Shown: piece after piece, positions 48,045-56,904 of the stretch
Layout of the letters: each line of letters starts with the position of its first letter
Numbering within the stretch: the stretch's first letter is position 1
From: Paenibacillus sp. DCT19
GTDB taxonomy: Bacteria; Bacillota; Bacilli; Paenibacillales; Paenibacillaceae
Assembly (NCBI RefSeq): GCF_003268635.1
Contig: NZ_CP029639.1
Coordinates: 5,281,501 to 5,345,500 of the forward strand
Length of the DNA: 64,000 bases
Direction: 5' to 3'
The notes under the pieces: generated by a model
Databases searched by the model: none
The model's input: only the letters and a program-made list of their open reading frames with translations
Told to the model about the DNA's origin: nothing
Made by a program: the position numbers and the translations under genes

Positions 48045-48075
48045 ACAAAAAAAATGAACCCGTTCGCACGGGTTC
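48045..48075 (-). terminator. Intrinsic terminator of the GNAT gene
   Basis: Minus strand GAACCCGT-GCGA-ACGGGTTC followed by ATTTTTTTT. It lies about 140 bases after the stop, the gap showing nothing else. Confidence 0.8.
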
Positions 48076-48211
48076 CAACAGCATAATATATTTATCAAAA
48101 AGGGGGTCATGAGATAAGTTTACCCGCTGTCTGTTAGAGTTCAATTGCAGCTATATTTCATTTGTGTAACAAATAAATTGAAGTTCAAATACGTGTTTCA
48201 ACTCTCTTATT

Positions 48212-48853
48212 CTATGTCACCTGAGGCTTGTCGAAGACCATAGCCTGGAGGTTACTTTCCATGATGGCTTGAACCTGTTGATCCCGGTACATGCTGTATA
48301 CTTTAACGTCCATCAACGTATCACTTTCACTGGTGACGTCATGCTCCACTGAACCAAAAGAAGGCAGCGTTCGTTCGTAAGACATACCGCTTTTGTATAA
48401 CACCCGCTCAGATGATACGTTAGCTTCGTAACAACGTGCTTCCACTTTCGATAAGTGTAGCTCCGTAAATCCGAATTCAATCATCCGTCGTAGCGCCTCC
48501 GTAGCTATGCCTATGCCCCAACAAGATCTGCTCACGATGTATCCAATCTGAGCTGTACCCTGCTGCTCATTCCAATGTTGAAACGAAATGATACCAATGA
48601 GTGGCTCTCTTCCTTTCCAACATATCCCGTAATGCAACGATTCAAGCTTCGCACTGCTACTGCGAATCTGATTCAATAATCGCCGGGCACGAACCGGTGT
48701 TGGCTGGTTCCCCCTGTTCACATAACGGATGATCTGTGGATCGGAAAACAATTCCGACAATGTGCCAAAATCATTCTGACGTAACGATCGTAGCACAAGG
48801 CGGTCTGTCCATAGTACAGGCAATCCCTGACTTAGCATTTTTCGGGTCAGCAT
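48212..48853 (-). CDS. GNAT acetyltransferase, RimJ/RimL-like
   Basis: 213 residues. DRLVLRSLRQNDFGTLSELF opens the RimJ/RimL pattern; the acetyl-CoA loop region is IGYIVSRSCWGIGIATEALR, followed by KVEARCYEANVSSERVLYKS. Such enzymes acetylate protein N-termini or small amines. AAAGGAGCG precedes the ATG. A ~40-residue C-terminal extension (YSMYRDQQVQAIMESNLQAM) is unusual. Single gene. Confidence 0.85.
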   Translation of the reverse strand: MLTRKMLSQGLPVLWTDRLVLRSLRQNDFGTLSELFSDPQIIRYVNRGNQPTPVRARRLLNQIRSSSAKLESLHYGICWKGREPLIGIISFQHWNEQQGTAQIGYIVSRSCWGIGIATEALRRMIEFGFTELHLSKVEARCYEANVSSERVLYKSGMSYERTLPSFGSVEHDVTSESDTLMDVKVYSMYRDQQVQAIMESNLQAMVFDKPQVT

Positions 48854-49016
48854 GACAATCGCTCCTTTTGCCTATCGGGTTTGAGTCCGGTAAGACAAGC
48901 ATGCTCTGGAGATGATCCGGAAGTATAATATTTCAATGATCCAATTCGAAAAGGACGACTAGATATCGTATGGTTCTAACACGGCTTACGTTATTATGCC
49001 AACACACGCTGAGCTG

Positions 49017-49766
49017 TTATTCCTCTGTCACACTTTTCTCCTGTAATCCACGATAAACACCTGTACGAATCTCTCGAATGTATAGCTCAAGTGCTGGCAC
49101 CCCGGCTTGTTGTGCAACCTGAACCTCCTGCTCGATATCATAGGGGACTCGGACAAATTGAATATTGATGGTCTGGTTTATATCTCCGCTGCTCTCTCCC
49201 TCAAGAATACAATACGAAGCCTGAGGAATATCCAGTGGATTGCCCACACTTCCCACATTGAACAAAACTTTCCCATTTAGGTGCTGTAGATAAGCATTGT
49301 GTACATCGCCATAACCAACTATATCTGCCTGTCCGAGTTCAGGCTCATTCGCTGGGGCATCAAACATTGCAATACGTTTGTCCATTTCGTCCCATGGTTG
49401 TACGCGATGATATACGCTCTGTGGTGAAGCATGTAACAATCGAACGGTACGACCACTTAACTCGAATTGGTGACTAAATGGAAGATTCGCTAAATAGTCC
49501 AGCCGTTCCTGCCCAAGCTTGTCTGCTTGCCAAGTAAAGTTCTCATTATCCCGATTCACGGCGACCAGCTCATCCCAATTGCCACGAACGACTTGTTCAC
49601 ATGTCTCTCTCACCTGATCAACCACCTGAACCGGATCAGGCCCTTTGCCTACAAGGTCGCCAAGACAAAAGATTCGCTTCAGCCCGCGACTCCGAATATC
49701 GTTCAACACTGCTTTCCATGCCGTCATATTGCCGTGAATATCGGATACAATCGCAATTCGTTCCAT
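49017..49766 (-). CDS. Metallophosphoesterase (YfcE/serine-phosphatase-like)
   Basis: 249 residues with the calcineurin-like dimetal motifs IAIVSDIHGN, FCLGDLVGKGPDP, VRGNWDE, LLHASP and VGYGDVHNAYLQ (here Asp-Val-His in place of the usual GHTH). NVGSVGNPLDIPQASYCIL follows. The family hydrolyses phosphomonoesters or diesters; substrate unknown. GGAGG precedes the start. Confidence 0.85.
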   Translation of the reverse strand: MERIAIVSDIHGNMTAWKAVLNDIRSRGLKRIFCLGDLVGKGPDPVQVVDQVRETCEQVVRGNWDELVAVNRDNENFTWQADKLGQERLDYLANLPFSHQFELSGRTVRLLHASPQSVYHRVQPWDEMDKRIAMFDAPANEPELGQADIVGYGDVHNAYLQHLNGKVLFNVGSVGNPLDIPQASYCILEGESSGDINQTINIQFVRVPYDIEQEVQVAQQAGVPALELYIREIRTGVYRGLQEKSVTEE

Positions 49767-49825
49767 CCTGGCTAACCTCCATTCATAACTTGCATATTCA
49801 TGTATTGTATTATGTTAGATGTATA

Positions 49826-50773
49826 TTATGTTTGATGACTCTGCAAACGAAATACGGTGACTTCTGGTCTGCACAAAAAACGAATGGGCAAATGGGTCAT
49901 CCCGAACCCCCGATTCACATACACCGGCATTTTCGTCCAACCGGCATAATACAATCCCTGCACATATTTGTGTGCACCACGAGGAGCAGATAATGCCCCA
50001 ATCCAGGGAAAACGAACCTGACCGCCGTGGCTATGCCCAGACAACTGCAAACCAAAACCATTTGCAGCAGCTCTATCCGCATAATCTGGCTCATGCATGA
50101 GTAATAGCTTCCAAGTGTCCTCATCCAGACCATCCACAGCTGTAGCCAGATTAGGCTTACCCGTTAACGCATCATCTAAACCAACGATAGCTATTCGATC
50201 TTCATGATGCCGGATAACTACATGAGCGTTCCGAAGTAAGGTAAAGCCAGCTTGCTCAAACATTTTCTCTACTTCTTCTTGCTGCTTCCCCCGGTAATCA
50301 TGATTACCGAAAACTGCAAATTTGCCAAACTTAGCTTGCATGGAAGACAGAGCCGGAATACACTCCCGCATAGGTTCTGCATCTCGCTCCACGATATCTC
50401 CTGTAAAACATATCAGATCCGGCTGCTGCTCTTGAATCAGATCCGCCAGCTTCTCGATCTGCTTCACGCCAGTATGGAACCCGATATGGGCATCACTGAA
50501 CTGAATTAGTCGCAAGCCATCAAAGGCGCTGGGGAGTTTAGGGAGATTCAATTGTATCTGCGTTACTTCCACACGACGCGGCTCCCATAGCGCATATCCA
50601 CCTGTAAACACAGTTGCGATCGCTGTCATTAGAGCCGTCTTTAACTTTGTACTTCGCCGGGAGGGATCATGATCCTTTTCCTGACCAGGAAAAATGGGCT
50701 GCTCTGTCTCATTCTTATCGGCTCCGCGCCTGATTAGCGTCTCCTTACTACTCTTATACGGCACCCTTGCCAT
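49826..50773 (-). CDS. Membrane-anchored metallophosphoesterase (YkuE/YaeI-like)
   Basis: 315 residues from ATG 50773 with GGAGGAGAGG upstream. A basic N-terminus is followed by one membrane helix at about residues 45-65 (LKTALMTAIATVFTGGYALW). The outside domain has RLIQFSDAHIGFH, ICFTGDIVERD, FAVFGNHDYRG, LLMHEPD and GLQLSGHSHGGQVRFP. Related YkuE and UDP-diacylglucosamine hydrolase-like enzymes are surface proteins; the lipid substrate is unknown. Confidence 0.87.
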   Translation of the reverse strand: MARVPYKSSKETLIRRGADKNETEQPIFPGQEKDHDPSRRSTKLKTALMTAIATVFTGGYALWEPRRVEVTQIQLNLPKLPSAFDGLRLIQFSDAHIGFHTGVKQIEKLADLIQEQQPDLICFTGDIVERDAEPMRECIPALSSMQAKFGKFAVFGNHDYRGKQQEEVEKMFEQAGFTLLRNAHVVIRHHEDRIAIVGLDDALTGKPNLATAVDGLDEDTWKLLLMHEPDYADRAAANGFGLQLSGHSHGGQVRFPWIGALSAPRGAHKYVQGLYYAGWTKMPVYVNRGFGMTHLPIRFLCRPEVTVFRLQSHQT

Positions 50774-50854
50774 GTTCCCTCTCCTCCTTCCGCACGAAAA
50801 ACATCCCCTCATTATAGCATATTCTGCATGATAAGCTCGGTTCCTTCGCCCCAT

Positions 50855-50908
50855 TACAAAAAGAAGTCATGTCCCCAAACAACCACGATCGGAGAACACG
50901 ACTTCTTA
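50855..50908 (-). terminator. Intrinsic terminator of the sdh operon
   Basis: Minus strand AAGAAGTCGTGT / ACATGACTTCTT followed by TTTTG; loop about 23 bases. Confidence 0.7.
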
Positions 50909-50977
50909 TCACATATCATATTTGACTGAAACTTATAAAATTCTACTACAAAACCATTTGCGCTAAACTAGCTACGC

Positions 50978-51742
50978 TTAAACGCCCAACCAACGTTTGA
51001 ACATATGCTTCGTTGTTTGTTTGTTCATTTCAGCAATAGAAGTAGTCAGCGGAATGCCCTTAGGACAGGATTGAACACAGTTCTGCGAGTTACCACAGCC
51101 TTCAATTCCTCCATCCTCCATCAATGCTTCCAGACGATCCTCAGCGTTCATCTCACCTGTTGGGTGAGCGTTGAAGAGACGTACTTGCGAAAGTGCTGCA
51201 GGTCCAATAAAGTCTGTCTTTTCATTCACGTTAGGACAAGCTTCCAAACAAACACCACATGTCATACATTTGGATAACTCATATGCCCATTGACGCTTCT
51301 TCTCTGGCATACGCGGACCTGGACCAAGGTCATAGGTACCGTCAATTGGAATCCACGCTTTTACCCGTTTCAGAGCGTTAAACATCCGGTTACGGTCAAT
51401 GACAAGGTCACGTACCACCGGGAATGTTTTCATTGGTTCAATACGCACCGGTTGCTCCAGCTTATCGATCAATGCAGCACACGCTTGACGCGGCTTGCCG
51501 TTGATCACCATAGAGCATGCTCCACATACCTCTTCCAGACAGTTCGATTCCCAACATACTGGAGCAATTGACTTACCCTCTGTATTGACCGGGTTCCGCT
51601 GAATTTCCATCAGGGCACTGATCACGTTCATGTTGGGACGGTACGGAAGTTCGAACTCTTCGTTATACGAAGCTGATTCTGGGCTATCCTGACGTGTGAT
51701 GATAAACTTGACGGTTTTGTTCGCTGTTGCTGGTTCCGCCAT
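50978..51742 (-). CDS. sdhB: Succinate dehydrogenase iron-sulfur subunit
   Basis: 254 residues. It relays electrons from the flavoprotein to menaquinone and connects the TCA cycle with respiration. Cysteine clusters: the 2Fe-2S set in CWESNCLEEVCGACSMVING and RQAC, then CMTCGVCLEACPNV and GCGNSQNCVQSCPKGIPL for the 4Fe-4S and 3Fe-4S centres. The start has AAGGAGG. It is last in sdhC-A-B order, but a 436-base gap separates it from sdhA. Confidence 0.95.
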   Translation of the reverse strand: MAEPATANKTVKFIITRQDSPESASYNEEFELPYRPNMNVISALMEIQRNPVNTEGKSIAPVCWESNCLEEVCGACSMVINGKPRQACAALIDKLEQPVRIEPMKTFPVVRDLVIDRNRMFNALKRVKAWIPIDGTYDLGPGPRMPEKKRQWAYELSKCMTCGVCLEACPNVNEKTDFIGPAALSQVRLFNAHPTGEMNAEDRLEALMEDGGIEGCGNSQNCVQSCPKGIPLTTSIAEMNKQTTKHMFKRWLGV

Positions 51743-52178
51743 ATCGTAGTCCCCTCCTTGGTGACGATGATTGTATTGCTATCGTTATAAGACCAACGTG
51801 TTACACGTAGCCACTCCGCTGACAGAAGATACTTCCGATCGCTGTTATCCCCAGACTTTCTTTGATCCCATCTAACAGGGTTTAAATCCGGGGATAAAGG
51901 CGAGCGCTTCGCTTCTTCAGTATTCTTCTGTCTTCTCCGTTAAAGTGGTAACTGTTTGGAATTTATAAATATAAAAATAAATTTTCTTGTTGATTCGTAG
52001 TTAAGAGCGGACACTTCTCTAGGTCATTTCCGCTCCCTCCGCTACGTCGTGCACATGCGTTACTTTACTAAAACGATAATCCAATCATGCTGGATTGTAA
52101 TTAATTTGATTAATGCTGGAGATGCTGAGTGTCAGCCATTCTTCGGTTATTAAAAGGTAGTTTCTGAACCTACCACGA
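51743..52178. other. Long non-coding spacer inside the sdh operon
   Basis: 436 bases between sdhA and sdhB, where only a few bases are usual. It contains a GAGCGGA / TCCGCTC hairpin (about 52003-52037), AT-rich stretches, a GCGAAGCGCTCGCC palindromic segment near 51900, and no ORF. It may be an inserted repeat, a processing site or hold an extra promoter. Confidence 0.6.
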
Positions 52179-53921
52179 TTAGTCTTTGGAGTAGTCGCGG
52201 ATCCGTGGTGGGATCAGGGAAACGTCTACTGGCTCGTACGAGATTTGTGGCCCTTCCTTCGACCAGCTTGCAATGGTCGTTTTGAGGAATTCCTCATCGT
52301 TACGTTCCGTGAACTCAGGTTTGTAATGTGCGCCACGGCTTTCGTTACGCAGCAGTGCGCCCAGCGTCATGGCTTCAGCCAACTCAAGCATGTTCCACAA
52401 TTGGCGTGTAAATGCAGCACCCGGGTTGTTCCAGCCTGAAGTGTCGTACATATTGATTTTGCCATAACGTTCTTTCAGTTCCTTGATCTTGCCAATGGTT
52501 GCTTCGAGCTTGTCATTGTAGCGTACAACCGTCATGTTGGCTGTCATCCACTCGCCAAGCTCTTTGTGAATGACATAGGCATTCTCGTTACCCTGCATCT
52601 TCATGATGCCTTCGTATTTATCCGTTTGTTGTTTCGTATAGTTATCAAAGACAGAGGAAGAAATATCAGCAGAAGACTTTTTGAGTCCTTTGATATATTC
52701 AGCCGCTTTTGGTCCAGCAACCATACCGCCGTAGATGGCCGACACCAAAGAGTTCGCACCAAGTCGGTTCGCTCCGTGGTATTGATACTCGCACTCACCT
52801 GCTGCAAACAGCCCCGGAATGTTAGTCATTTGATTGTAATCTACCCACATACCGCCCATGGAATAATGGACTGCCGGGAAGATTTTCATTGGGATTTTAC
52901 GTGGATCATCACCCATGAACTTCTCATAGATCTCGATAATTCCGCCGAGCTTCACATCCAGCTCTTTTGGATCTTTATGGGACAGATCGAGGTATACCAT
53001 GTTCTCGCCGTTGACTCCAAGACCCATATCTACGCAGACGCTGAAGATTTCACGAGTCGCGATGTCACGTGGTACAAGGTTACCGTAGGATGGATACTTC
53101 TCTTCAAGGAAGTACCATGGCTTACCGTCTTTGTATGTCCAGATCCGTCCACCTTCACCGCGTGCAGATTCTGACATAAGACGGAGCTTATCATCGCCCG
53201 GAATAGCCGTTGGGTGAATCTGAATGAACTCACCATTCGCATAATTTACACCTTGTTGATACACGGCACTTGCCGCTGTACCTGTGTTAATGACCGAGTT
53301 GGTTGTTTTTCCGAAAATAATACCAGGGCCACCACTCGCAAGAATGACAGCTTCGGCCGGGAAGGTCTGCACCTTCATCGTTTTCAGGTCCTGAGCTACA
53401 ATGCCTCGGCATACACCTTCATCATCGACAACAGCCTGTAGGAATTCCCAGTTCTCATACTTCGTAACCAGACCTGCTGCTTCCCAACGCCGTACCTGCT
53501 CGTCTAGTGCGTAGAGCAATTGTTGTCCTGTTGTCGCTCCTGCAAACGCCGTACGGTGATGTTTCGTACCTCCGAAACGACGGAAATCAAGCAAGCCTTC
53601 CGGTGTCCGGTTAAACATAACGCCCATTCTGTCCATCAAGTGGATGATGCCTGGCGCTGCTTCACACATCGCCTTAACTGGAGGCTGGTTCGCGAGGAAG
53701 TCGCCGCCATATACCGTATCGTCAAAGTGTACCCAAGGAGAATCTCCCTCACCCTTGGTATTTACCGCACCGTTGATGCCGCCTTGGGCACATACGGAGT
53801 GAGATCTTTTAACGGGTACTAGTGAAAATAAATGAACATGGACTCCGGCTTCAGCCGATTTGATCGCCGCCATCAAACCTGCGAGACCGCCGCCCACAAT
53901 AATTACATTAGATGATGCCAT
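52179..53921 (-). CDS. sdhA: Succinate dehydrogenase flavoprotein subunit
   Basis: 580 residues. FAD-binding VIIVGGGLAGLMAAIKSAEAG, SVCAQGGINGAVN around the covalent-flavin histidine (SHSVCAQGG), HPTAIPG, SESARGEGG and YSMGGMWVDYNQMTNIPGLF. It oxidises succinate to fumarate on the cytoplasmic face. Length and layout fit the Bacillus-type three-subunit complex. AAAGGAG precedes the start. A palindromic repeat separates it from sdhC. Confidence 0.95.
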   Translation of the reverse strand: MASSNVIIVGGGLAGLMAAIKSAEAGVHVHLFSLVPVKRSHSVCAQGGINGAVNTKGEGDSPWVHFDDTVYGGDFLANQPPVKAMCEAAPGIIHLMDRMGVMFNRTPEGLLDFRRFGGTKHHRTAFAGATTGQQLLYALDEQVRRWEAAGLVTKYENWEFLQAVVDDEGVCRGIVAQDLKTMKVQTFPAEAVILASGGPGIIFGKTTNSVINTGTAASAVYQQGVNYANGEFIQIHPTAIPGDDKLRLMSESARGEGGRIWTYKDGKPWYFLEEKYPSYGNLVPRDIATREIFSVCVDMGLGVNGENMVYLDLSHKDPKELDVKLGGIIEIYEKFMGDDPRKIPMKIFPAVHYSMGGMWVDYNQMTNIPGLFAAGECEYQYHGANRLGANSLVSAIYGGMVAGPKAAEYIKGLKKSSADISSSVFDNYTKQQTDKYEGIMKMQGNENAYVIHKELGEWMTANMTVVRYNDKLEATIGKIKELKERYGKINMYDTSGWNNPGAAFTRQLWNMLELAEAMTLGALLRNESRGAHYKPEFTERNDEEFLKTTIASWSKEGPQISYEPVDVSLIPPRIRDYSKD

Positions 53922-53960
53922 TGTTGTTCACTCCTTTATAAGTCAGCAATTATAGAAGTT

Positions 53961-53984
53961 GTTCAAAAAGTCCCCTTTTTGAAC
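53961..53984. repeat. Perfect palindrome made of fused interspersed-repeat ends
   Basis: GTTCAAAAAG-TCCC-CTTTTTGAAC: the two 10-base ends of the repeat family with only four bases between. It lies in the sdhC-sdhA gap and would form a hairpin in the operon transcript. Confidence 0.75.
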
Positions 53985-54003
53985 ATGAATTGAAAGCTAC
54001 TGC

Positions 54004-54672
54004 CTAGATCAGAACTGATTTAACTGCGTCAATCATCGAAGTTGCAACTTGGAAATCGATGCTACGGAAAGCAAATAATGAAGCAATAAACATGATAGAA
54101 ACAATACCGAATAAGCTCATGCATACGTAAGAGGATACACGCTGCGCGCGCGGACCAACTGTAATCCCCCAGCTAACGAGGAACGACCACAGGCCATTCG
54201 CAAAGTGATATGAAGCCGCAACCACACTGATCATATATATAACAAAGGTTATCGGATTCGTCACAGCATCATGAATGACGCCGCCTATCTCTTCATGTGT
54301 TACGTTACCCAACGCAATTTGCACACGCGTCTCCCATACGTGCCAGATTACGAAAACAAACGTAATGACACCACTGACCCGCTGTAATGTGTAGCGCCAG
54401 TTACGCTCATTGCCATAACGACCCACATTAGGCTTAGCCTGATAGGCAATATAAAGACCGTAGACACCGTGGAAGAACAACGGTAACCAAATGAGCGTCG
54501 CCTCAATAACAATAACAAGAGGTAAGCCATTCAGAAATGCAACGGCATCGTAAAACGCTTCTTTGCCGCCTTCAACTGCCGTGAAGTTCGTCACCAAATG
54601 CTCAATGAAGAACAAACTGAGCGGAATGACGCCGAGCAAGGAGTGCAGCTTTCTGGAATAAAACCCTTTCAT
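54004..54672 (-). CDS. sdhC: Succinate dehydrogenase cytochrome b558 subunit
   Basis: 222 residues with five hydrophobic helices. FYSRKLHSLLGVIPLSLFFI, LPLFFHGVYGLY, RVSGVITFVFVIWHVWETR and VAASYHFANGLWSFLVSWG supply the haem-ligating histidines of the Bacillus-type two-haem cytochrome b. It anchors SdhAB and reduces menaquinone. Start 54672 has AAAGGGG at somewhat long spacing; an in-frame ATG at 54711 would add 13 residues. First gene of the operon. Confidence 0.92.
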   Translation of the reverse strand: MKGFYSRKLHSLLGVIPLSLFFIEHLVTNFTAVEGGKEAFYDAVAFLNGLPLVIVIEATLIWLPLFFHGVYGLYIAYQAKPNVGRYGNERNWRYTLQRVSGVITFVFVIWHVWETRVQIALGNVTHEEIGGVIHDAVTNPITFVIYMISVVAASYHFANGLWSFLVSWGITVGPRAQRVSSYVCMSLFGIVSIMFIASLFAFRSIDFQVATSMIDAVKSVLI

Positions 54673-54958
54673 AAAATGTCGATCCCCTTTCGCTAAATAC
54701 AACGTTTTCATAAATTAGTTCACTATCACACACAAACCTTTCCTAAGGAAAGGTTCGACAAATTGTTCCGTTTTCGTCAGGTGTGAACAACTTGTGTCAC
54801 AATTCATGTTACTCTTTTTTTTCTTATAAGGGAATTGCAATATAATTATTAAATGTTATAACCTATAGGTATAAGCATTGAAACATTGGACAAATACCAC
54901 ATACATCATACAAAATCATTTTTCAAGGATATGCATCACGCTTGATACCAAAAGTGCG
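54673..54958 (-). promoter_or_regulatory. Leader and promoter region of sdhCAB
   Basis: AT-rich. It contains CCTTTCCTAAGGAAAGG (54738-54754), able to form a hairpin in the leader, and the palindrome TTGTGTCACAA (54792-54802) within GTGTGAACAACTTGTGTCAC, weakly like a redox-regulator site. No confident -35/-10 pair. Confidence 0.4.
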
Positions 54959-55162
54959 TGTTCAAAAGGTCGGTTTTCAGTACCGAGAAGATGATGAAGA
55001 TAGAAATGGAGTAGCGGAGCGTAGGCAAAACTACGTGAGCAACTACATGTTTCCGAAGGAAACAAGCTTCGTAAGCATCCCGCTTATTTCGGCTGAATTC
55101 CATCTTCGACGCTGAGATGCCGCTCGCGCACCCTTCGTAATCAAAATTGGACTTTTTGAACA
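54959..55162 (+). repeat. Interspersed repeat, full copy with internal insertion
   Basis: Starts TGTTCAAAAGGTCGGTTTTC and ends GGACTTTTTGAACA, preceded by AAAAGTGCG and followed by ACCTCT. About 40 extra bases with a TTTCCGAAGGAAA hairpin lie in the middle, compared with the copies at 14.6-15.2 kb. An ORF across it is considered accidental. Confidence 0.82.
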
Positions 55163-55244
55163 ACCTCTAAAAACAGATCTTACCTTCAATATGCACATAT
55201 AATCGCATTTAAAGACATCTGAAATGGAAGCGAGGTTAGCGTCT

Positions 55245-56167
55245 ATGTTTGAGGATTTAAACGCCTTTGCGGCGGTCGTGGAGCAATCGAGTCTAAACCG
55301 GGCATCCAAGCTGCTGAACCTGTCACAGCCCGCCCTATCTCGCAAAATTGCCAAATTGGAGGATGAGCTCGGGGTAGCTCTCTTTCATCGTCGGGGTAAA
55401 CGGCTTGAATTAACAAGCGTGGGCCAGCTCGCCTATACGTTTGCCGTTGAACAGAAACAGCAGCAACAGAAGTTTCTAAACATGCTCGCCCAGTATAAAG
55501 ACGAGGAACAGAGCACGATCACCCTGGGAGCCAGCCTGACCACACTTCAAACGACGTTACCCCTCTGGTCAATGCATTTATGGAGAAACATCCGAACGCC
55601 GAGCTTAAGCTGTTAACAGGTAAAACCCATGAAATCGTTTCTTTTGTCCGTGATAAAAAAGCAGACGTCGGTATCGTCGCCTCCTCCATTAATGAAGCGG
55701 GGTTAAACTGCATTCCGCTCTTTGATGACCATCTGGAGCTTGTTGTACCGCTAACTCACCCGTTGTCAGGGCGTGAAGCAGACATGGAGAATCTACATGA
55801 GCTACCGATGATCACTTTTTCCAAAGGCACATGGTATCGCAAACTAACGGACGATCTATTCCATCGTTGTGCGGTTATGCCTGATATTCGTATGGAGATC
55901 GACTCCTTCGAAGCCATCATACGTCTATTACCTACATGCAAAGCTGCTGCTCTCCTACCCAAATCGTATCTTCGTCCCCAACTGCTTGCGGATAATGACC
56001 TGGTATCCGTTTATCTCCCTGAATTGCAGCAGACTAGGCGAACTACGAGCATGATCTACGGTCATAAGGAAGATCTGAGCAAGACATCGAGACAGTGGAT
56101 AAAAGAAACCGCTGCGCTGTTCACAGCAAAGGCGCCGCTATCCTCTAAGAGAACAACGACGCCCTAG
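55245..56167 (+). pseudogene. LysR family regulator, interrupted by a one-base frameshift
   Basis: The first part (MFEDLNAFAAVVEQSS..., HTH with LNRASKLLNLSQPALSRKIAKL) runs to about residue 105, then leaves frame at the C4 run 55560-55563. The effector domain continues as MEKHPNAELKLLTGKTHEIV to the stop at 56167. One extra C gives LPPLVNAFMEKHPNAE, the usual LysR sequence, and a 308-residue protein. All typical elements remain on both sides, so the damage is recent or artefactual. It is divergent from sdhC across a repeat. The ATG at 55245 is preferred over 55224 by its GAGG site. Confidence 0.82.
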
Positions 56168-56215
56168 TTTTCATGATCCTTTTTTGCTTAAATTAATCAA
56201 TGCCATAGGACGATC

Positions 56216-56887
56216 TTAGTCCTCTTGGCTGATTACCTCTTCTTCAAAGCGCTCAATATTGTCGTTGGTACCGATAATGACCATAATATCCCCGGTCTGG
56301 AGGGAGTCTAGCGCCGTAGGAGCAATTATGACGCCTGCCTCCTTCTGCAACGCAACGATGCTACATCCAAAGCGTACACGCGCATTCAGTGAGGACAGCG
56401 TCTTGTTATGCAGACATTCAGGAACTTTCATTTCGACAATACTGTAGTTATTGGATAGCTCGATATAATCCAGCAAATTCGGAGTTACCAGCTGATGGGC
56501 AACCCGCACTCCCATATCCCGTTCAGGATACACGACACGGTCAATGCCGAGTTTATCCAGCGCACGGCCGTGAAGAACAGAGATGGCTTTGGCTACCACC
56601 GTTTTTACACCAAGCTCTTTTAACAATATCGCAGTCAGGATGCTTGTCTGAATATCGTCCCCAATCGCTACGATGCCACAGTCGAAATTCCGGATGCCGA
56701 GGGAGCGCAGCACTTCCTCATCTGTTGCATCAGCTACAACGGCATGAGTGACCAATTCACTGATATCTTCGACAACCTCTTCATTTTTGTCAATACCGAG
56801 CACCTCATAGCCAAGTTCCATTAATTCCTGTGCCAAACTGGAGCCAAACCGTCCAAGCCCAATCACTGCAAACTGCTGTTTTTTCAT
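56216..56887 (-). CDS. Ktr potassium transport regulatory subunit (KtrA/KtrC-like)
   Basis: 223 residues: an RCK-N Rossmann domain (FAVIGLGRFGSSLAQELMEL, GIDKNEEVVEDIS, VVADATDEEVL) and an RCK-C domain (about 140-223). The octameric ring binds ATP/ADP, and in Firmicutes c-di-AMP at RCK-C, gating the membrane subunit. It follows the ktrB/D-like gene by 17 bases on the same strand. Whether it is the A or C type cannot be decided. Confidence 0.9.
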   Translation of the reverse strand: MKKQQFAVIGLGRFGSSLAQELMELGYEVLGIDKNEEVVEDISELVTHAVVADATDEEVLRSLGIRNFDCGIVAIGDDIQTSILTAILLKELGVKTVVAKAISVLHGRALDKLGIDRVVYPERDMGVRVAHQLVTPNLLDYIELSNNYSIVEMKVPECLHNKTLSSLNARVRFGCSIVALQKEAGVIIAPTALDSLQTGDIMVIIGTNDNIERFEEEVISQED

Positions 56888-56904
56888 CGTTCTTCACGAA
56901 CCCC

